From the NCBI RefSeq assembly GCF_000348985.1, contig NC_035931.1, forward strand, positions 248,001 through 312,000: a stretch of DNA of 64,000 nucleotides, read 5' to 3'. Position numbers and translations under genes: made by a program. The DNA is from Huiozyma naganishii CBS 8797 (Eukaryota > Ascomycota > Saccharomycetes > Saccharomycetales > Saccharomycetaceae). Shown here one piece after another: positions 27,375-35,732 of the stretch. The first letter of the stretch is position 1; each line of letters starts with the position of its first letter. The notes beneath the pieces are model-generated. The model searched no databases. It saw only the letters and a program-made list of their open reading frames with translations, and was not told where the DNA came from.

Positions 27375-30119
27375 CTAGAATGCCCCACTAAAGGCATCGC
27401 CCAACCAGTTGTAGATTCTTTCGAACACGAGCTTTTGAGCACCGTGGAAGCTTATTGAGTGGTCCGAGTCTGGGAATATCTGCATATCGTAGTTTTTGAT
27501 GCCAGATGAGACCAATTTGTCGACAAACTCGAAAGTATTTTGTATGTGAACGTTATCATCGCTAGTGCCATGCATCAGCATAAAACGGTTTAACTTCTTA
27601 AATGCGCCAGTATCGTTGACGACAGATATGGAATTGTACCCGTCGATGTTTGTCCCGATGGGTCCCATGTACCGTTCCGTGTAAATAGAGTCATAGTACA
27701 TCCAATTCGTAACCGGTGCGACTGCGACCGCATACTTGAAAGTGTTCCCAGTGTCAAACTCGACAGTTTTGAGAGTTGAAAATCCACCGTACGACCACCC
27801 CCATATCGCAACATGTTCCTCGTCAACGTACATTTTATTTTCCTTGATAAACCTTTGAGTCACTTCTGTTATGTCCCGTGGTTCCCAGTAACCCAGTTTC
27901 TCCTTGGCCCATGACCTGAATTTCCACCCTTTGCCTCCTGTACCCCTCGGCTCAATTTGCAAGACAATTGCATTGAGACCGGAGACCACCGACTGTTCAA
28001 AGGAGATGGATGTCTTCTTGGTAAATGTCTGAGATCCTGGACCACCATAAACGTTAACCAACAGCGGGTACTTCTTTCTTGGATCAATGTTGGATGGCTT
28101 GATTTCCACGTAGTCAATTTTCACTCCATCAGAGAGGTACATCGATTTGTAACTAGTCACTGGGAGGTCAAATTTTTGGCTCGCTTCCTCAAATTTACTC
28201 GAATCTGTCAATGCAATCACGCCTTCATCTGGCGGGTTATTGATAGAACTTAACACTTGAGATAGAGACCCGGCACTGTATTTAGGCGCACCAGGCCCCA
28301 GTTGCTTCATCATAGCGTATCGTCCACTCGAACTTAACTCAAAACTGAAAAAATCGTCTACACTGTTTGGGTCCTGCAACTGTTTTAGTGAGTCCGGCCC
28401 ATAATTCCCATCCAGGGCAACGGTGTACAAATGCTGCCCCATGGGTGAAATTCTGTTCCCGACAAAATAGACCCAGTCTTCCTCGTACGCGAAGCCTACA
28501 ATACCAGGGTTAGTAATTTCCCACTGGCCATAAGTTAGTTGTCGACCCTTCTGGGAGGTAACTGTCTCATAATAGAATAAATGGTTGTAACCATTAGCAT
28601 CTTCGTGTATATCGACGTAACCGTACTCCTTCCGACCCATTACTTCATTAGGCGGGATTGGTAACATTTTTTTCGGTTTCTCTACCCACCCGTTGAATTT
28701 GTTGGTATCCACTTCGCGAACTACGGTCATTTCACCTTTGGAAATGTCATAAAGTTTTACCCTCAGTACTTTCGAATAGCGGTCTGTGTCCTTAATCAGA
28801 ACGAGTTTTGAGCTAATCCATTGTACGTCGTAAAGGATGAACTCGTCATCTTGAGAAGTCATCGTATTAATGGCATATATCGTCCCGTCCAAAGCATTGA
28901 ATAAGTACAAAGTCACTTGAGGGTTGCGTGTACCTGGTTTTGGATAGTATATATGGTCAAAGGGTGTGTACTGTTGCCCATCTGTAAATTGTGGGAATGT
29001 GTACAATGGAACATTGGTGTCGTTGAATTTTGCAAATATGACTTTCGAATCGTCTGGTGCCCACCAAACGGCGCTTTCACTTGCCAAAACTTCCTCTTCA
29101 TAGATCCAGTCTGGTTTCCCGTTACGTACAGCACCACTTCCGTCAGTGGTCAACGACATTGGTGCCACATTATGATTCACTGGCTGTAGGTAGATGTTGT
29201 TCTCATAGACGAAGTAAATAAAGTTGTAATTGGGTGAGAAATGGACAAACGAAATGGCTTCCGGTTCAGTGGAACCACGAAATGGGGTGATTGGAATTAT
29301 TTCCTGGGAATCCACGTCTTTAATCCAATAGTATCCCTTCGATGAGTGCCTAAATCCGGGTTGTATATTTGTACCAAAGATTATCTTATCCAGTCTGTGG
29401 CTAATTCGCACCTTCTCAACTAGGTACTCCTCGCCCCTGTAGCTAAATTTGTTCCCTCCCAAATTTTTACTATATTCTGCATCGTACAGTTGCTTTGCAA
29501 TAAAATCTACGCTACCATCGCCATTCTGCCGCGTGGTATAGTATAATCCGGGATCCATGTCATACTTTTGGAGCATCTGTGGTGGGTCAATGAAATGGAA
29601 AGTTGAATGTTTCACATCAAAGGATCCTGAGAGGACATCTTTGATATTGAAACGGCGCAAATTCGCGGGTCTCCCGTTCCCATTTCCCTTGCCGCCACCA
29701 CCATTACTACCTGTCTCAGTGGAGCTGTTTGTGAACAATGTAGGTGCTAGGAATATCAGAAAGACAAAAGCAACTGCACCAAGAAGTAGGACGATGACCC
29801 TTCTGTTATTGTAGCCGAACTTTTTATTCAGGTACCAGCTGTCCCACGACATGTTATCGTGTGCCGTGGTGGTCAACAGATTCTCGTCCAATGGCTCGCT
29901 GTCGCCGCTTATTCCTATCGATTGGTTTTCCAAGTCCACCGGGATTTGGTGCACGGGAGAGCCCCTGTTATTCAGCGGTGGGGGGATATCCTCCATTTCC
30001 AAATTATCCATCACGTCCAAATCTCCTTGATGCACGAAGGAGCTGGATGTCTGCTGTTGCTGCTGGAGAAAATGCTGGCTGTTCTTCCTTTTGTGACCCT
30101 TGGAAAATGGCTTGGACAT
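27375..30119 (-). CDS. STE13: Dipeptidyl aminopeptidase A, Golgi (Ste13)
   Basis: 914 residues (S. cerevisiae Ste13 about 931), ATG at 30119. Type II membrane protein: a ~105-residue cytosolic tail rich in Gln, one membrane helix at about 108-130 (VIVLLLGAVAFVFLIFLAPTLF), then an eight-bladed propeller and an alpha/beta-hydrolase domain of the S9B family. The nucleophile is Ser776 in GWSYGG, and the late GTSDDNVH and DSDHSI motifs carry the Asp and His. It removes X-Ala/X-Pro dipeptides, in yeast the Glu/Asp-Ala repeats of alpha-factor precursor in the trans-Golgi. The long cytosolic tail favours STE13 over vacuolar DAP2. STE13 is YOR219C, a further YOR gene in this mostly YPL block. Confidence 0.93.
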   Translation of the reverse strand: MSKPFSKGHKRKNSQHFLQQQQQTSSSFVHQGDLDVMDNLEMEDIPPPLNNRGSPVHQIPVDLENQSIGISGDSEPLDENLLTTTAHDNMSWDSWYLNKKFGYNNRRVIVLLLGAVAFVFLIFLAPTLFTNSSTETGSNGGGGKGNGNGRPANLRRFNIKDVLSGSFDVKHSTFHFIDPPQMLQKYDMDPGLYYTTRQNGDGSVDFIAKQLYDAEYSKNLGGNKFSYRGEEYLVEKVRISHRLDKIIFGTNIQPGFRHSSKGYYWIKDVDSQEIIPITPFRGSTEPEAISFVHFSPNYNFIYFVYENNIYLQPVNHNVAPMSLTTDGSGAVRNGKPDWIYEEEVLASESAVWWAPDDSKVIFAKFNDTNVPLYTFPQFTDGQQYTPFDHIYYPKPGTRNPQVTLYLFNALDGTIYAINTMTSQDDEFILYDVQWISSKLVLIKDTDRYSKVLRVKLYDISKGEMTVVREVDTNKFNGWVEKPKKMLPIPPNEVMGRKEYGYVDIHEDANGYNHLFYYETVTSQKGRQLTYGQWEITNPGIVGFAYEEDWVYFVGNRISPMGQHLYTVALDGNYGPDSLKQLQDPNSVDDFFSFELSSSGRYAMMKQLGPGAPKYSAGSLSQVLSSINNPPDEGVIALTDSSKFEEASQKFDLPVTSYKSMYLSDGVKIDYVEIKPSNIDPRKKYPLLVNVYGGPGSQTFTKKTSISFEQSVVSGLNAIVLQIEPRGTGGKGWKFRSWAKEKLGYWEPRDITEVTQRFIKENKMYVDEEHVAIWGWSYGGFSTLKTVEFDTGNTFKYAVAVAPVTNWMYYDSIYTERYMGPIGTNIDGYNSISVVNDTGAFKKLNRFMLMHGTSDDNVHIQNTFEFVDKLVSSGIKNYDMQIFPDSDHSISFHGAQKLVFERIYNWLGDAFSGAF

Positions 30120-30520
30120 CAGCTTTCTCTCACCGCCCGAGTTTCCTGTTGGAGTCTATATCAGGTTGGTTTCCAAGTGGAAGCTTGACCCGTGCCCACC
30201 CGAAGTCATCTGCATGCAGAGGTCTCGTGTGAAATAATAACCTCGAAATTTGAAGAATTCTTCTCGAAGAAATTGTTACAGGAGCAGCGCCATTAATCCA
30301 CCAATTAGGCAAAAAAACTTGCAGTAAAGATATGACGTACACCACGTTTGCCTCATTGACGGCTGAAACGAGATAATATTATGTGACTCTTGAAGTGTTT
30401 CCCTTAGATAATGGTACGTACAGTTTGGTATTACTTTATAAAATAAAACTTAACGCTAGCAGTCTCACTTTGACAGCGAAAGACGCAAATATCAGGCATT
30501 ACAAAAAAAAGACGATGAGC
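30120..30520. other. STE13 promoter and RPL5 3' region
   Basis: 401 bp between tandem minus-strand genes. CTGAAACGAG near 30364 is close to a pheromone response element (TGAAACA) but with a mismatch in the last base. Nothing else stands out. Confidence 0.4.
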
Positions 30521-31408
30521 TTACTGTTGACCGGCCAAAGCAGCGATCTTGGCGGCAACACGGGCGTCTCTCTCCTCCTTGGTCAACTTGTATTGCTTGA
30601 ACTTCTTGGACTCAGCAGCGTACTGTTCCTTGGTGAACTTCTTTTCAGTTGGCTTGAAGGATGGGTCGGCTCTGATGGCTTCGTGAGCGGAGCTGTAGAT
30701 GTCTTCCAAAGCGTCAGCGTCGATGTCGTCGGCCAAGTAACCCTTGAACAATTCACCGAATCTCTCTTCATCGTCATCGGCCAATTCTTCCATGTACTCG
30801 GCGACGTGACCACCGAAGATGTAGTTTCTCAACATGTCGGCGTCCAACTCCTCGGCTTCAAAGTCCCAACCTGGGAATCTGTTCTCGGAGTGAGGAATGT
30901 ACAAACCACCGTCGGAGGCACCCTTTAGGGCACCGAAGACTCTGGCACCGGTGGTGGTTCTTTGCAAACCAATGTCCAAGAAGACCTTGAATGGTCTTGG
31001 ACCGTCCTCGACAGCCTCGGTCAATTGGTATTCACCTTCGACCTCCTCGACACCCTTGTAGGTCTCGTCCAAGCCCAACTTCTGCAAAGCTCTTCTGGCA
31101 ATCAACAAACCGGTGGCGTAAGCGGCGGACCAGTTGGTCAAACCGTGCGTGATACCGTATCTTGGCAACTCATGGGAGTAGGCAGCGACCAAGACAATGT
31201 CACCAGTGATGGTGGAGGAGACAATCTGGCAGATGATGTCCTTGTTGGTGAATCTGACCACCAATCTGTACTTTGGAGAGCTGTACTTGGCCTTGTGCTG
31301 AGCGACCAATCTCTTTCTTTGGTAGTAGTCGGTCTTACCCTCTCTTCTTCTCCTGAAGGGGGTTTGGAAACGAGAACTGTAGGCAGAGGTCTTGACGTCT
31401 TTGAACAT
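30521..31408 (-). CDS. RPL5: 60S ribosomal protein L5 (uL18)
   Basis: 295 residues (S. cerevisiae 297); ATG at 31408. The protein is nearly collinear with yeast Rpl5: SAYSSRFQTPFRRRREGKTDYY, LVVRFTNKDIICQI, SHELPRYGITHGLTN, GASDGGLYIPHSENRFPGWD and the C-terminal AAKIAALAGQQ. The first residues differ slightly (MFKDVK rather than MAFQKDAK). It binds 5S rRNA and with Rpl11, Rpf2 and Rrs1 installs the 5S RNP in the large subunit. The coding sequence shows the restricted codon set of highly expressed yeast genes. No intron, as in S. cerevisiae. A Rap1-like site lies about 225 bp upstream. Confidence 0.99.
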   Translation of the reverse strand: MFKDVKTSAYSSRFQTPFRRRREGKTDYYQRKRLVAQHKAKYSSPKYRLVVRFTNKDIICQIVSSTITGDIVLVAAYSHELPRYGITHGLTNWSAAYATGLLIARRALQKLGLDETYKGVEEVEGEYQLTEAVEDGPRPFKVFLDIGLQRTTTGARVFGALKGASDGGLYIPHSENRFPGWDFEAEELDADMLRNYIFGGHVAEYMEELADDDEERFGELFKGYLADDIDADALEDIYSSAHEAIRADPSFKPTEKKFTKEQYAAESKKFKQYKLTKEERDARVAAKIAALAGQQ

Positions 31409-31633
31409 TGCTGATTGTCTGGCTGGGTTTATTCTTATCTAAAAGTATTAAGAGATGACCTCAGATGAACACAACGCACATCGAAATTGAAGTAATCGTT
31501 AGGCTGGAACTGATGTTGAAGATGAGACTCAAAATCGAAAAAAAGTTTTGCGTCGCTAGAAAAAAAAATAACCGAGCTTCCTGAAAGGGAAAATTGAAAA
31601 AAAACAATTTTAGAAAAAAATAATAAAATGGGC

Positions 31634-31641
31634 GTGTGGGT
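31634..31641 (-). promoter_or_regulatory. Rap1-like site upstream of RPL5
   Basis: GTGTGGGT core, which on the minus strand is ACCCACAC and fits the central part of the Rap1 consensus. A/T-rich tracts lie between it and the gene, the usual ribosomal protein promoter layout. Confidence 0.45.
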
Positions 31642-31843
31642 AGTAAAATAAAATACAGTCACAGAATGGTTTTTCCATTTCACCCTCTGTCAGGGACAGT
31701 AACCGACCTCGCCAATGGCCAGAGATGCAGACCCGCATTGCCTGGCTCAATCCCGTCTCGACTCTTTGACATCGACTCAACGTTCACTCTCGGGGTCTTT
31801 TGAAAGGGCGTTAGTATATATATATACATACAGATATATATAG

Positions 31844-31869
31844 GTGTGTGTGTGTGTGTGTGTGTGTGT
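31844..31869 (+). repeat. (GT)13 microsatellite after COX11
   Basis: Perfect GT dinucleotides starting 22 bp past the COX11 stop, preceded by a TA-rich stretch. UG repeats and TATATA runs can act in yeast 3'-end formation. Confidence 0.95.
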
Positions 31870-31891
31870 TATGTACAAGGAATTCAAGTTA

Positions 31892-32758
31892 CTATTTGGA
31901 TCTCGTATCTACAACCGCCGGCGACAACATCTGTGCATTTGAGAGCATTCTGTCCGTCTCGTCTTTTGTCAAAGGTTCGCCCTTGGCCACAGCCTCAGAG
32001 ACCGCCGTACCGTCGCCGTAGTGGGCCCTGAAGAAAGTGTAGTGGAGTATGATGTCGTCTATGTTGCGCATTGCTGGGTCTGACGCAAAGTCCGGGTCGA
32101 TGAAGAAGAAGACGGGCATATCGATCTCCTCGCCCGCGGCGAGTTTCTGCTCCTCGAAGCAAAAACACTGGATCTTGTTGAAGTACGGAGCAGCCTCGCC
32201 AGGGGTGATGCTGTACGTCGCCATCCCAATGATGTCCTTGTCGCTCTTATTCTTCGCCTTGTAGAACGCAAGAGCTGTCTCCCCCGGGAGCACGTACACC
32301 TCTCGCTGCTGTGGGGAAAACTTCCAGGGGAGGATCTGCGAGACCTCGCTTGTGAAGGATACCCTGATTCGTCTCCCAGTGTCCACTGGGATCAGCTTAT
32401 CGTCTGTGAATTTCCGCCGGTCAGTGATGGGTATCCCGCCCCATCCTGTTCTCGCACAGATGGCCCTGTACAGGGGCAGCGCCGCGTACGTGAGTCCGAC
32501 GAAGAATATCGCGATACTGGTGAAGTACAGCGCGATCGACCGCTGCTTGCGCTGCCGCTGCTGCGATATTCGGAAGTTGCGCAGCCGCGAGATGTCCTCC
32601 CGGGACAGCTTTGATATGTCGAACTTCGGCGGTCCCTGGGAGCTGCCCTCGAGCAACGTGGAACGGCTGCTGCGGAACCCTCGGACCGTGTTCGTGACGG
32701 ATCTCTGCAGGGGCCCGCTTTTGCACCGCGGGAACAAAAATGCACCGGCGCGTAGCAT
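31892..32758 (-). CDS. COX11: Cytochrome c oxidase copper chaperone Cox11
   Basis: 288 residues (S. cerevisiae 300) from an ATG at 32758. An Arg/Ser-rich mitochondrial presequence covers about 1-40. One membrane helix spans about 74-96 (IALYFTSIAIFFVGLTYAALPLY), and an immunoglobulin-like domain faces the intermembrane space. Copper ligands Cys198 and Cys200 in CFCFEEQ are intact, and Cys101 after the helix matches the third conserved cysteine. Cox11 delivers Cu(I) to the CuB site of Cox1. COX11 and RPL5 are tandem here as YPL132W and YPL131W are in S. cerevisiae. Confidence 0.97.
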   Translation of the reverse strand: MLRAGAFLFPRCKSGPLQRSVTNTVRGFRSSRSTLLEGSSQGPPKFDISKLSREDISRLRNFRISQQRQRKQRSIALYFTSIAIFFVGLTYAALPLYRAICARTGWGGIPITDRRKFTDDKLIPVDTGRRIRVSFTSEVSQILPWKFSPQQREVYVLPGETALAFYKAKNKSDKDIIGMATYSITPGEAAPYFNKIQCFCFEEQKLAAGEEIDMPVFFFIDPDFASDPAMRNIDDIILHYTFFRAHYGDGTAVSEAVAKGEPLTKDETDRMLSNAQMLSPAVVDTRSK

Positions 32759-33028
32759 CAGTAGATATGTAAAGTTACTGGTTCAGTAGCAATGCCCCGC
32801 AATGGTTTCGTGCAATGTGGGAGTCTCCCTTGCAACAAAGTCGATTATATTCAATATTGCAACTTTGAAGTTGAGATTTCGATGATGTTGTAGGTCGAGG
32901 GTGCGAGCTGTTTGGTGGCTGTTTCGTCGAGTAGACCCTGGTCAGGTGAGCTGCTGCTGTGTCTGCGTGGAGAAGTTGGTTGGTCGGGATTTTGTACCAG
33001 TTGGAAAAGGTACTGAAACGCTAGTTAC

Positions 33029-34111
33029 ATGAGCAGCCACGGATCGCGGGAGAACGGTGAACGCAGGGGCAAGCCGCCCAAATCGTGCATCTTCTGTCGG
33101 CGGTCGCACGTTGTGTGCAGTGGTGAGCGACCGTGTGCGCTGTGTATCAAGCGGGACATTGCGCATCTGTGTAGTACGGAGGAGCCGCGTTCTACTGGGG
33201 CAGGGGCAGGGGCAGCCGGGACCATTGCTGGGGAGACCGCAAGCAATCTGCTGATACCGCAGTCGTTTGTGTCACAGAACGTAGGATCCGAGTTCAGTTC
33301 ATTGAACGAGTTTCTGTCGATACTTGAAGATCCGATGACGGATGTGCCGATGTCTGATGCACTTCCTGGTGACACAGACGCTACGATAACTTCACCCCCG
33401 GCACCCGCAGCAATGCCAGTCACGGCCCCCACGGAGGAGCAACAGCACGCTGCTGCCGCGCGGGAACAGTTCTTCCTCACTGCTGCTGACCCGTCGATCG
33501 AGATGACCCCGGAGGACCGGCTGAAGTTAGTGATCAATGCGAAGTTGGAGGCCGGTTTGTTGAAACCTTACGACTACGCGGCCGGGTACACGCGGCTACA
33601 GGAGTACATGGACGGCCACATGAGCGGACCCTCTCGGCAGCGGATCCTAAAACCCTTGAGCTCGATCCGCCCGGCGTTCCGGAGCATCGCGCGATCGTTG
33701 AAGGACGTGGACTTGGTGCTCGTGGAGGAGAGTTTCGAGCGGATGTTGCTCGGGTACGACCGGGTGTTCACGTCGATGAGCATGCCCGCGTGCCTGTGGC
33801 GGCGCACTGGGGAGATATACCGAGCGAACAAAGAGTTCGCACGGCTGGTGCACTGCACGGTGGACGAGTTGCGCGAAGGCCGGCACGCGATCTACGAGCT
33901 GATGTCTGAGGAGAGCGCGGTGAATTTCTGGGAGAAGTACGGCTCCATTGCGTTCGACAAGGGCCAGAAGGCCGTGCTGACAAGTTGCAAGCTGCGAGCA
34001 GTCAGGGACAACGGAGAGGGCACCCATTGCTGCTTCAGCTTCACGATCCGGCGCGACCGCTACAACATCCCAGTCTGCATCGTCGGCAACTTCATACCGA
34101 TCCCACGGTGA
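33029..34111 (+). CDS. RDS2: Zn2Cys6 regulator of gluconeogenesis (Rds2)
   Basis: 360 residues, shorter than S. cerevisiae Rds2 (about 446), from an ATG at 33029. The zinc cluster is at the N-terminus with Cys20, 23, 30, 36, 39 and 48, flanked by GKPPKSC and IKRDIAHLC typical of the Rds2/Ert1 subgroup. An Ala/Pro/Gly-rich linker follows. The C-terminal ~130 residues contain the PAS-like domain (FERMLLGYDRVFTSMSMPACLWRRTGEIYRANKEFARLV). Rds2 activates PCK1 and FBP1 on non-fermentable carbon and affects drug resistance. Position between COX11 and ODC matches YPL133C, which favours RDS2 over ERT1. Coding GC is visibly high. Confidence 0.92.
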   Translation: MSSHGSRENGERRGKPPKSCIFCRRSHVVCSGERPCALCIKRDIAHLCSTEEPRSTGAGAGAAGTIAGETASNLLIPQSFVSQNVGSEFSSLNEFLSILEDPMTDVPMSDALPGDTDATITSPPAPAAMPVTAPTEEQQHAAAAREQFFLTAADPSIEMTPEDRLKLVINAKLEAGLLKPYDYAAGYTRLQEYMDGHMSGPSRQRILKPLSSIRPAFRSIARSLKDVDLVLVEESFERMLLGYDRVFTSMSMPACLWRRTGEIYRANKEFARLVHCTVDELREGRHAIYELMSEESAVNFWEKYGSIAFDKGQKAVLTSCKLRAVRDNGEGTHCCFSFTIRRDRYNIPVCIVGNFIPIPR

Positions 34112-34284
34112 CCAGACGGCATACCAGAAGGTGACTAAAGGATGGCCAATCACTGCAACGGCCCGCGAAGCCGGAACCGGCGGTCGCGAAGAGAGACCCC
34201 GCCATTTTTGTTTAAAAAGTGCAATAAGCGACTTCTCGACGCGCTGTTAATGAAGACGGTGGCAGAGGGGGAAAGAGGGTGAGG

Positions 34285-35232
34285 ATGTCTGCTGCTGGGA
34301 AAGAGGGTGCTGTGAAGGCGCCGCTGCCGTTCGGGTACCAGTTTATCGCCGGGGCGGTGGCCGGCGTGTCCGAGTTGCTCGTGATGTACCCGCTGGACGT
34401 GGTGAAGACGCGGATGCAGTTGCAGTCGTCTGTGCGGGGCGGCGCTGGCGGGGGGGAGGTGTACAGTGGGCTGGTGGACTGTCTGAGCAAGATCATCAAG
34501 CGCGAGGGTGCCCGCACGCTGTACAGGGGTATCTCTTCGCCGATTCTGATGGAGGCCCCCAAGAGGGCGACGAAGTTTGCCTTTAACGAGAAGTTCCAGA
34601 AGTTGTATGCCAACGTTGTTGGATTAGCACCTGGGAAGACGAACCAGGCGATTTCGATTCTCGCGGGGGCCAGTGCTGGGATCACTGAGGCGTTTGTGAT
34701 CGTGCCCTTCGAGCTCGTGAAAGTGCGGTGCCAGGACGCAGCAGCGAAAGTGAACGGACCCATGGAGGTGCTCAAAGCCATTGTGAAGAAGGACGGTGTG
34801 CTAGGGTTGTACAACGGGCTCGAGGCTACCGTTTGGAGACACGCGCTGTGGAATTCGGGCTACTTCGGGATTATCTTCCAAGTGCGGAAGTTACTCCCAG
34901 CTGCGAAATCCAAATCGGAGAAAGTACGTAACGACTTACTTGCTGGGACTGTAGGTGGTACCATGGGGTGTATTTTCAACACCCCCTTCGATGTCGTGAA
35001 GTCCCGGATCCAGAGCAGCGGGAACTCCGTGGTGGACCCTGCAGACGCAACAAAGACGATCAAGAAGTACAACTGGTCAGTCCCCGCTGTGAAGACAATC
35101 TACAAAGAGGAAGGGTTTTCCGCACTGTACAAGGGGTTCGTCCCCAAGATTGCAAGACTGGGACCGGGTGGTGGGATCCTGCTCATCGTGTTCGGTACAG
35201 TGACCGAGTTCTTCGAGAAAATGCGAGAGTGA
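34285..35232 (+). CDS. ODC1: Mitochondrial 2-oxodicarboxylate carrier (Odc)
   Basis: 315 residues (S. cerevisiae Odc1 and Odc2 about 310) from the ATG at 34285; the frame reaches a GTG two codons upstream, which is rejected. There are three mitochondrial-carrier repeats, each with a Px[DE]xx[KR] signature: PLDVVKTRMQ, PFELVKVRCQ, PFDVVKSRIQ. It exchanges 2-oxoadipate and 2-oxoglutarate across the inner membrane, linking lysine and glutamate biosynthesis to the mitochondrial matrix. ODC1 (YPL134C) and ODC2 (YOR222W) are duplicates of one ancestral gene; which one this is cannot be decided from the sequence alone. Confidence 0.95.
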   Translation: MSAAGKEGAVKAPLPFGYQFIAGAVAGVSELLVMYPLDVVKTRMQLQSSVRGGAGGGEVYSGLVDCLSKIIKREGARTLYRGISSPILMEAPKRATKFAFNEKFQKLYANVVGLAPGKTNQAISILAGASAGITEAFVIVPFELVKVRCQDAAAKVNGPMEVLKAIVKKDGVLGLYNGLEATVWRHALWNSGYFGIIFQVRKLLPAAKSKSEKVRNDLLAGTVGGTMGCIFNTPFDVVKSRIQSSGNSVVDPADATKTIKKYNWSVPAVKTIYKEEGFSALYKGFVPKIARLGPGGGILLIVFGTVTEFFEKMRE

Positions 35233-35732
35233 TTCAATTGCAGCTCTCTTCTTTATTACTATTCAAGAATATATGTATCAAGCGGTGCTGCTCTCAGTAT
35301 CTTAAGATTACCGAGGTCTCGGAGACCCGTGTGATTCAAGGGAATGGAGTCATCGCAGTGCGAGATATCGGAATAGAGGGGTACCCCTAACCACAAAATT
35401 TCCGGTTCGAATCTCCGGTGCGGCGTTTCTTATTTTAGTGTCCCCCATTCGAATCCCAGATGAAGCAGTTTTTGTTTTTTTCTCATTTTTTTTTCGCATT
35501 TTTCTTCTTCTTAAGACGGCGGGTGACAAAGCGATATAGAAGAACAGGAAGACAGGAGATGGTTGGTTGGTACAGTGGAAACACACGTTCGTTCTGTTAC
35601 CAGTGTAACAATCGACTCTGCTTCTTTAACAGGGTACTCTTTGACATTTTCTTCCTATACCCTTCCTTTCAGCGTTGTGGAAGTTCTCGTTTTGGCTCTT
35701 ACTAAAGTATAGATTAGCGCAGGGACCCGTTG
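35233..35732. other. Structured intergenic DNA between ODC and the GIP3/HER1 gene
   Basis: 500 bp. It includes an inverted repeat GGTCTC-G-GAGACC (about 35315-35327), a perfect 12-bp palindrome AGGGGTACCCCT near 35376-35389, and two tRNA B-box-like sequences at 35404-35414 and 35447-35457. In S. cerevisiae I recall the H/ACA RNA gene SNR35 just after ODC2, but I could not draw a convincing two-hairpin H/ACA fold here. Confidence 0.4.
35404..35457 (+). other. Two isolated tRNA B-box-like sequences
   Basis: GGTTCGAATCT at 35404-35414 matches GGTTCGANTCC at ten of eleven positions, and ATTCGAATCCC at 35447-35457 carries the same TTCGAATCC core. No A box, acceptor pairing or clean T-stem could be built. 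They could be tRNA relics or TFIIIC-only (ETC) sites. Confidence 0.35.

Larger units (their letters stand above)
31409..31891. other. RPL5 promoter and COX11 3' region
   Basis: 483 bp. Contains A/T tracts at 31560-31625, a GTGTGGGT Rap1-like core at about 31634-31641, a (TA)n stretch (31815-31842) and a (GT)13 repeat (31844-31869). Confidence 0.55.
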
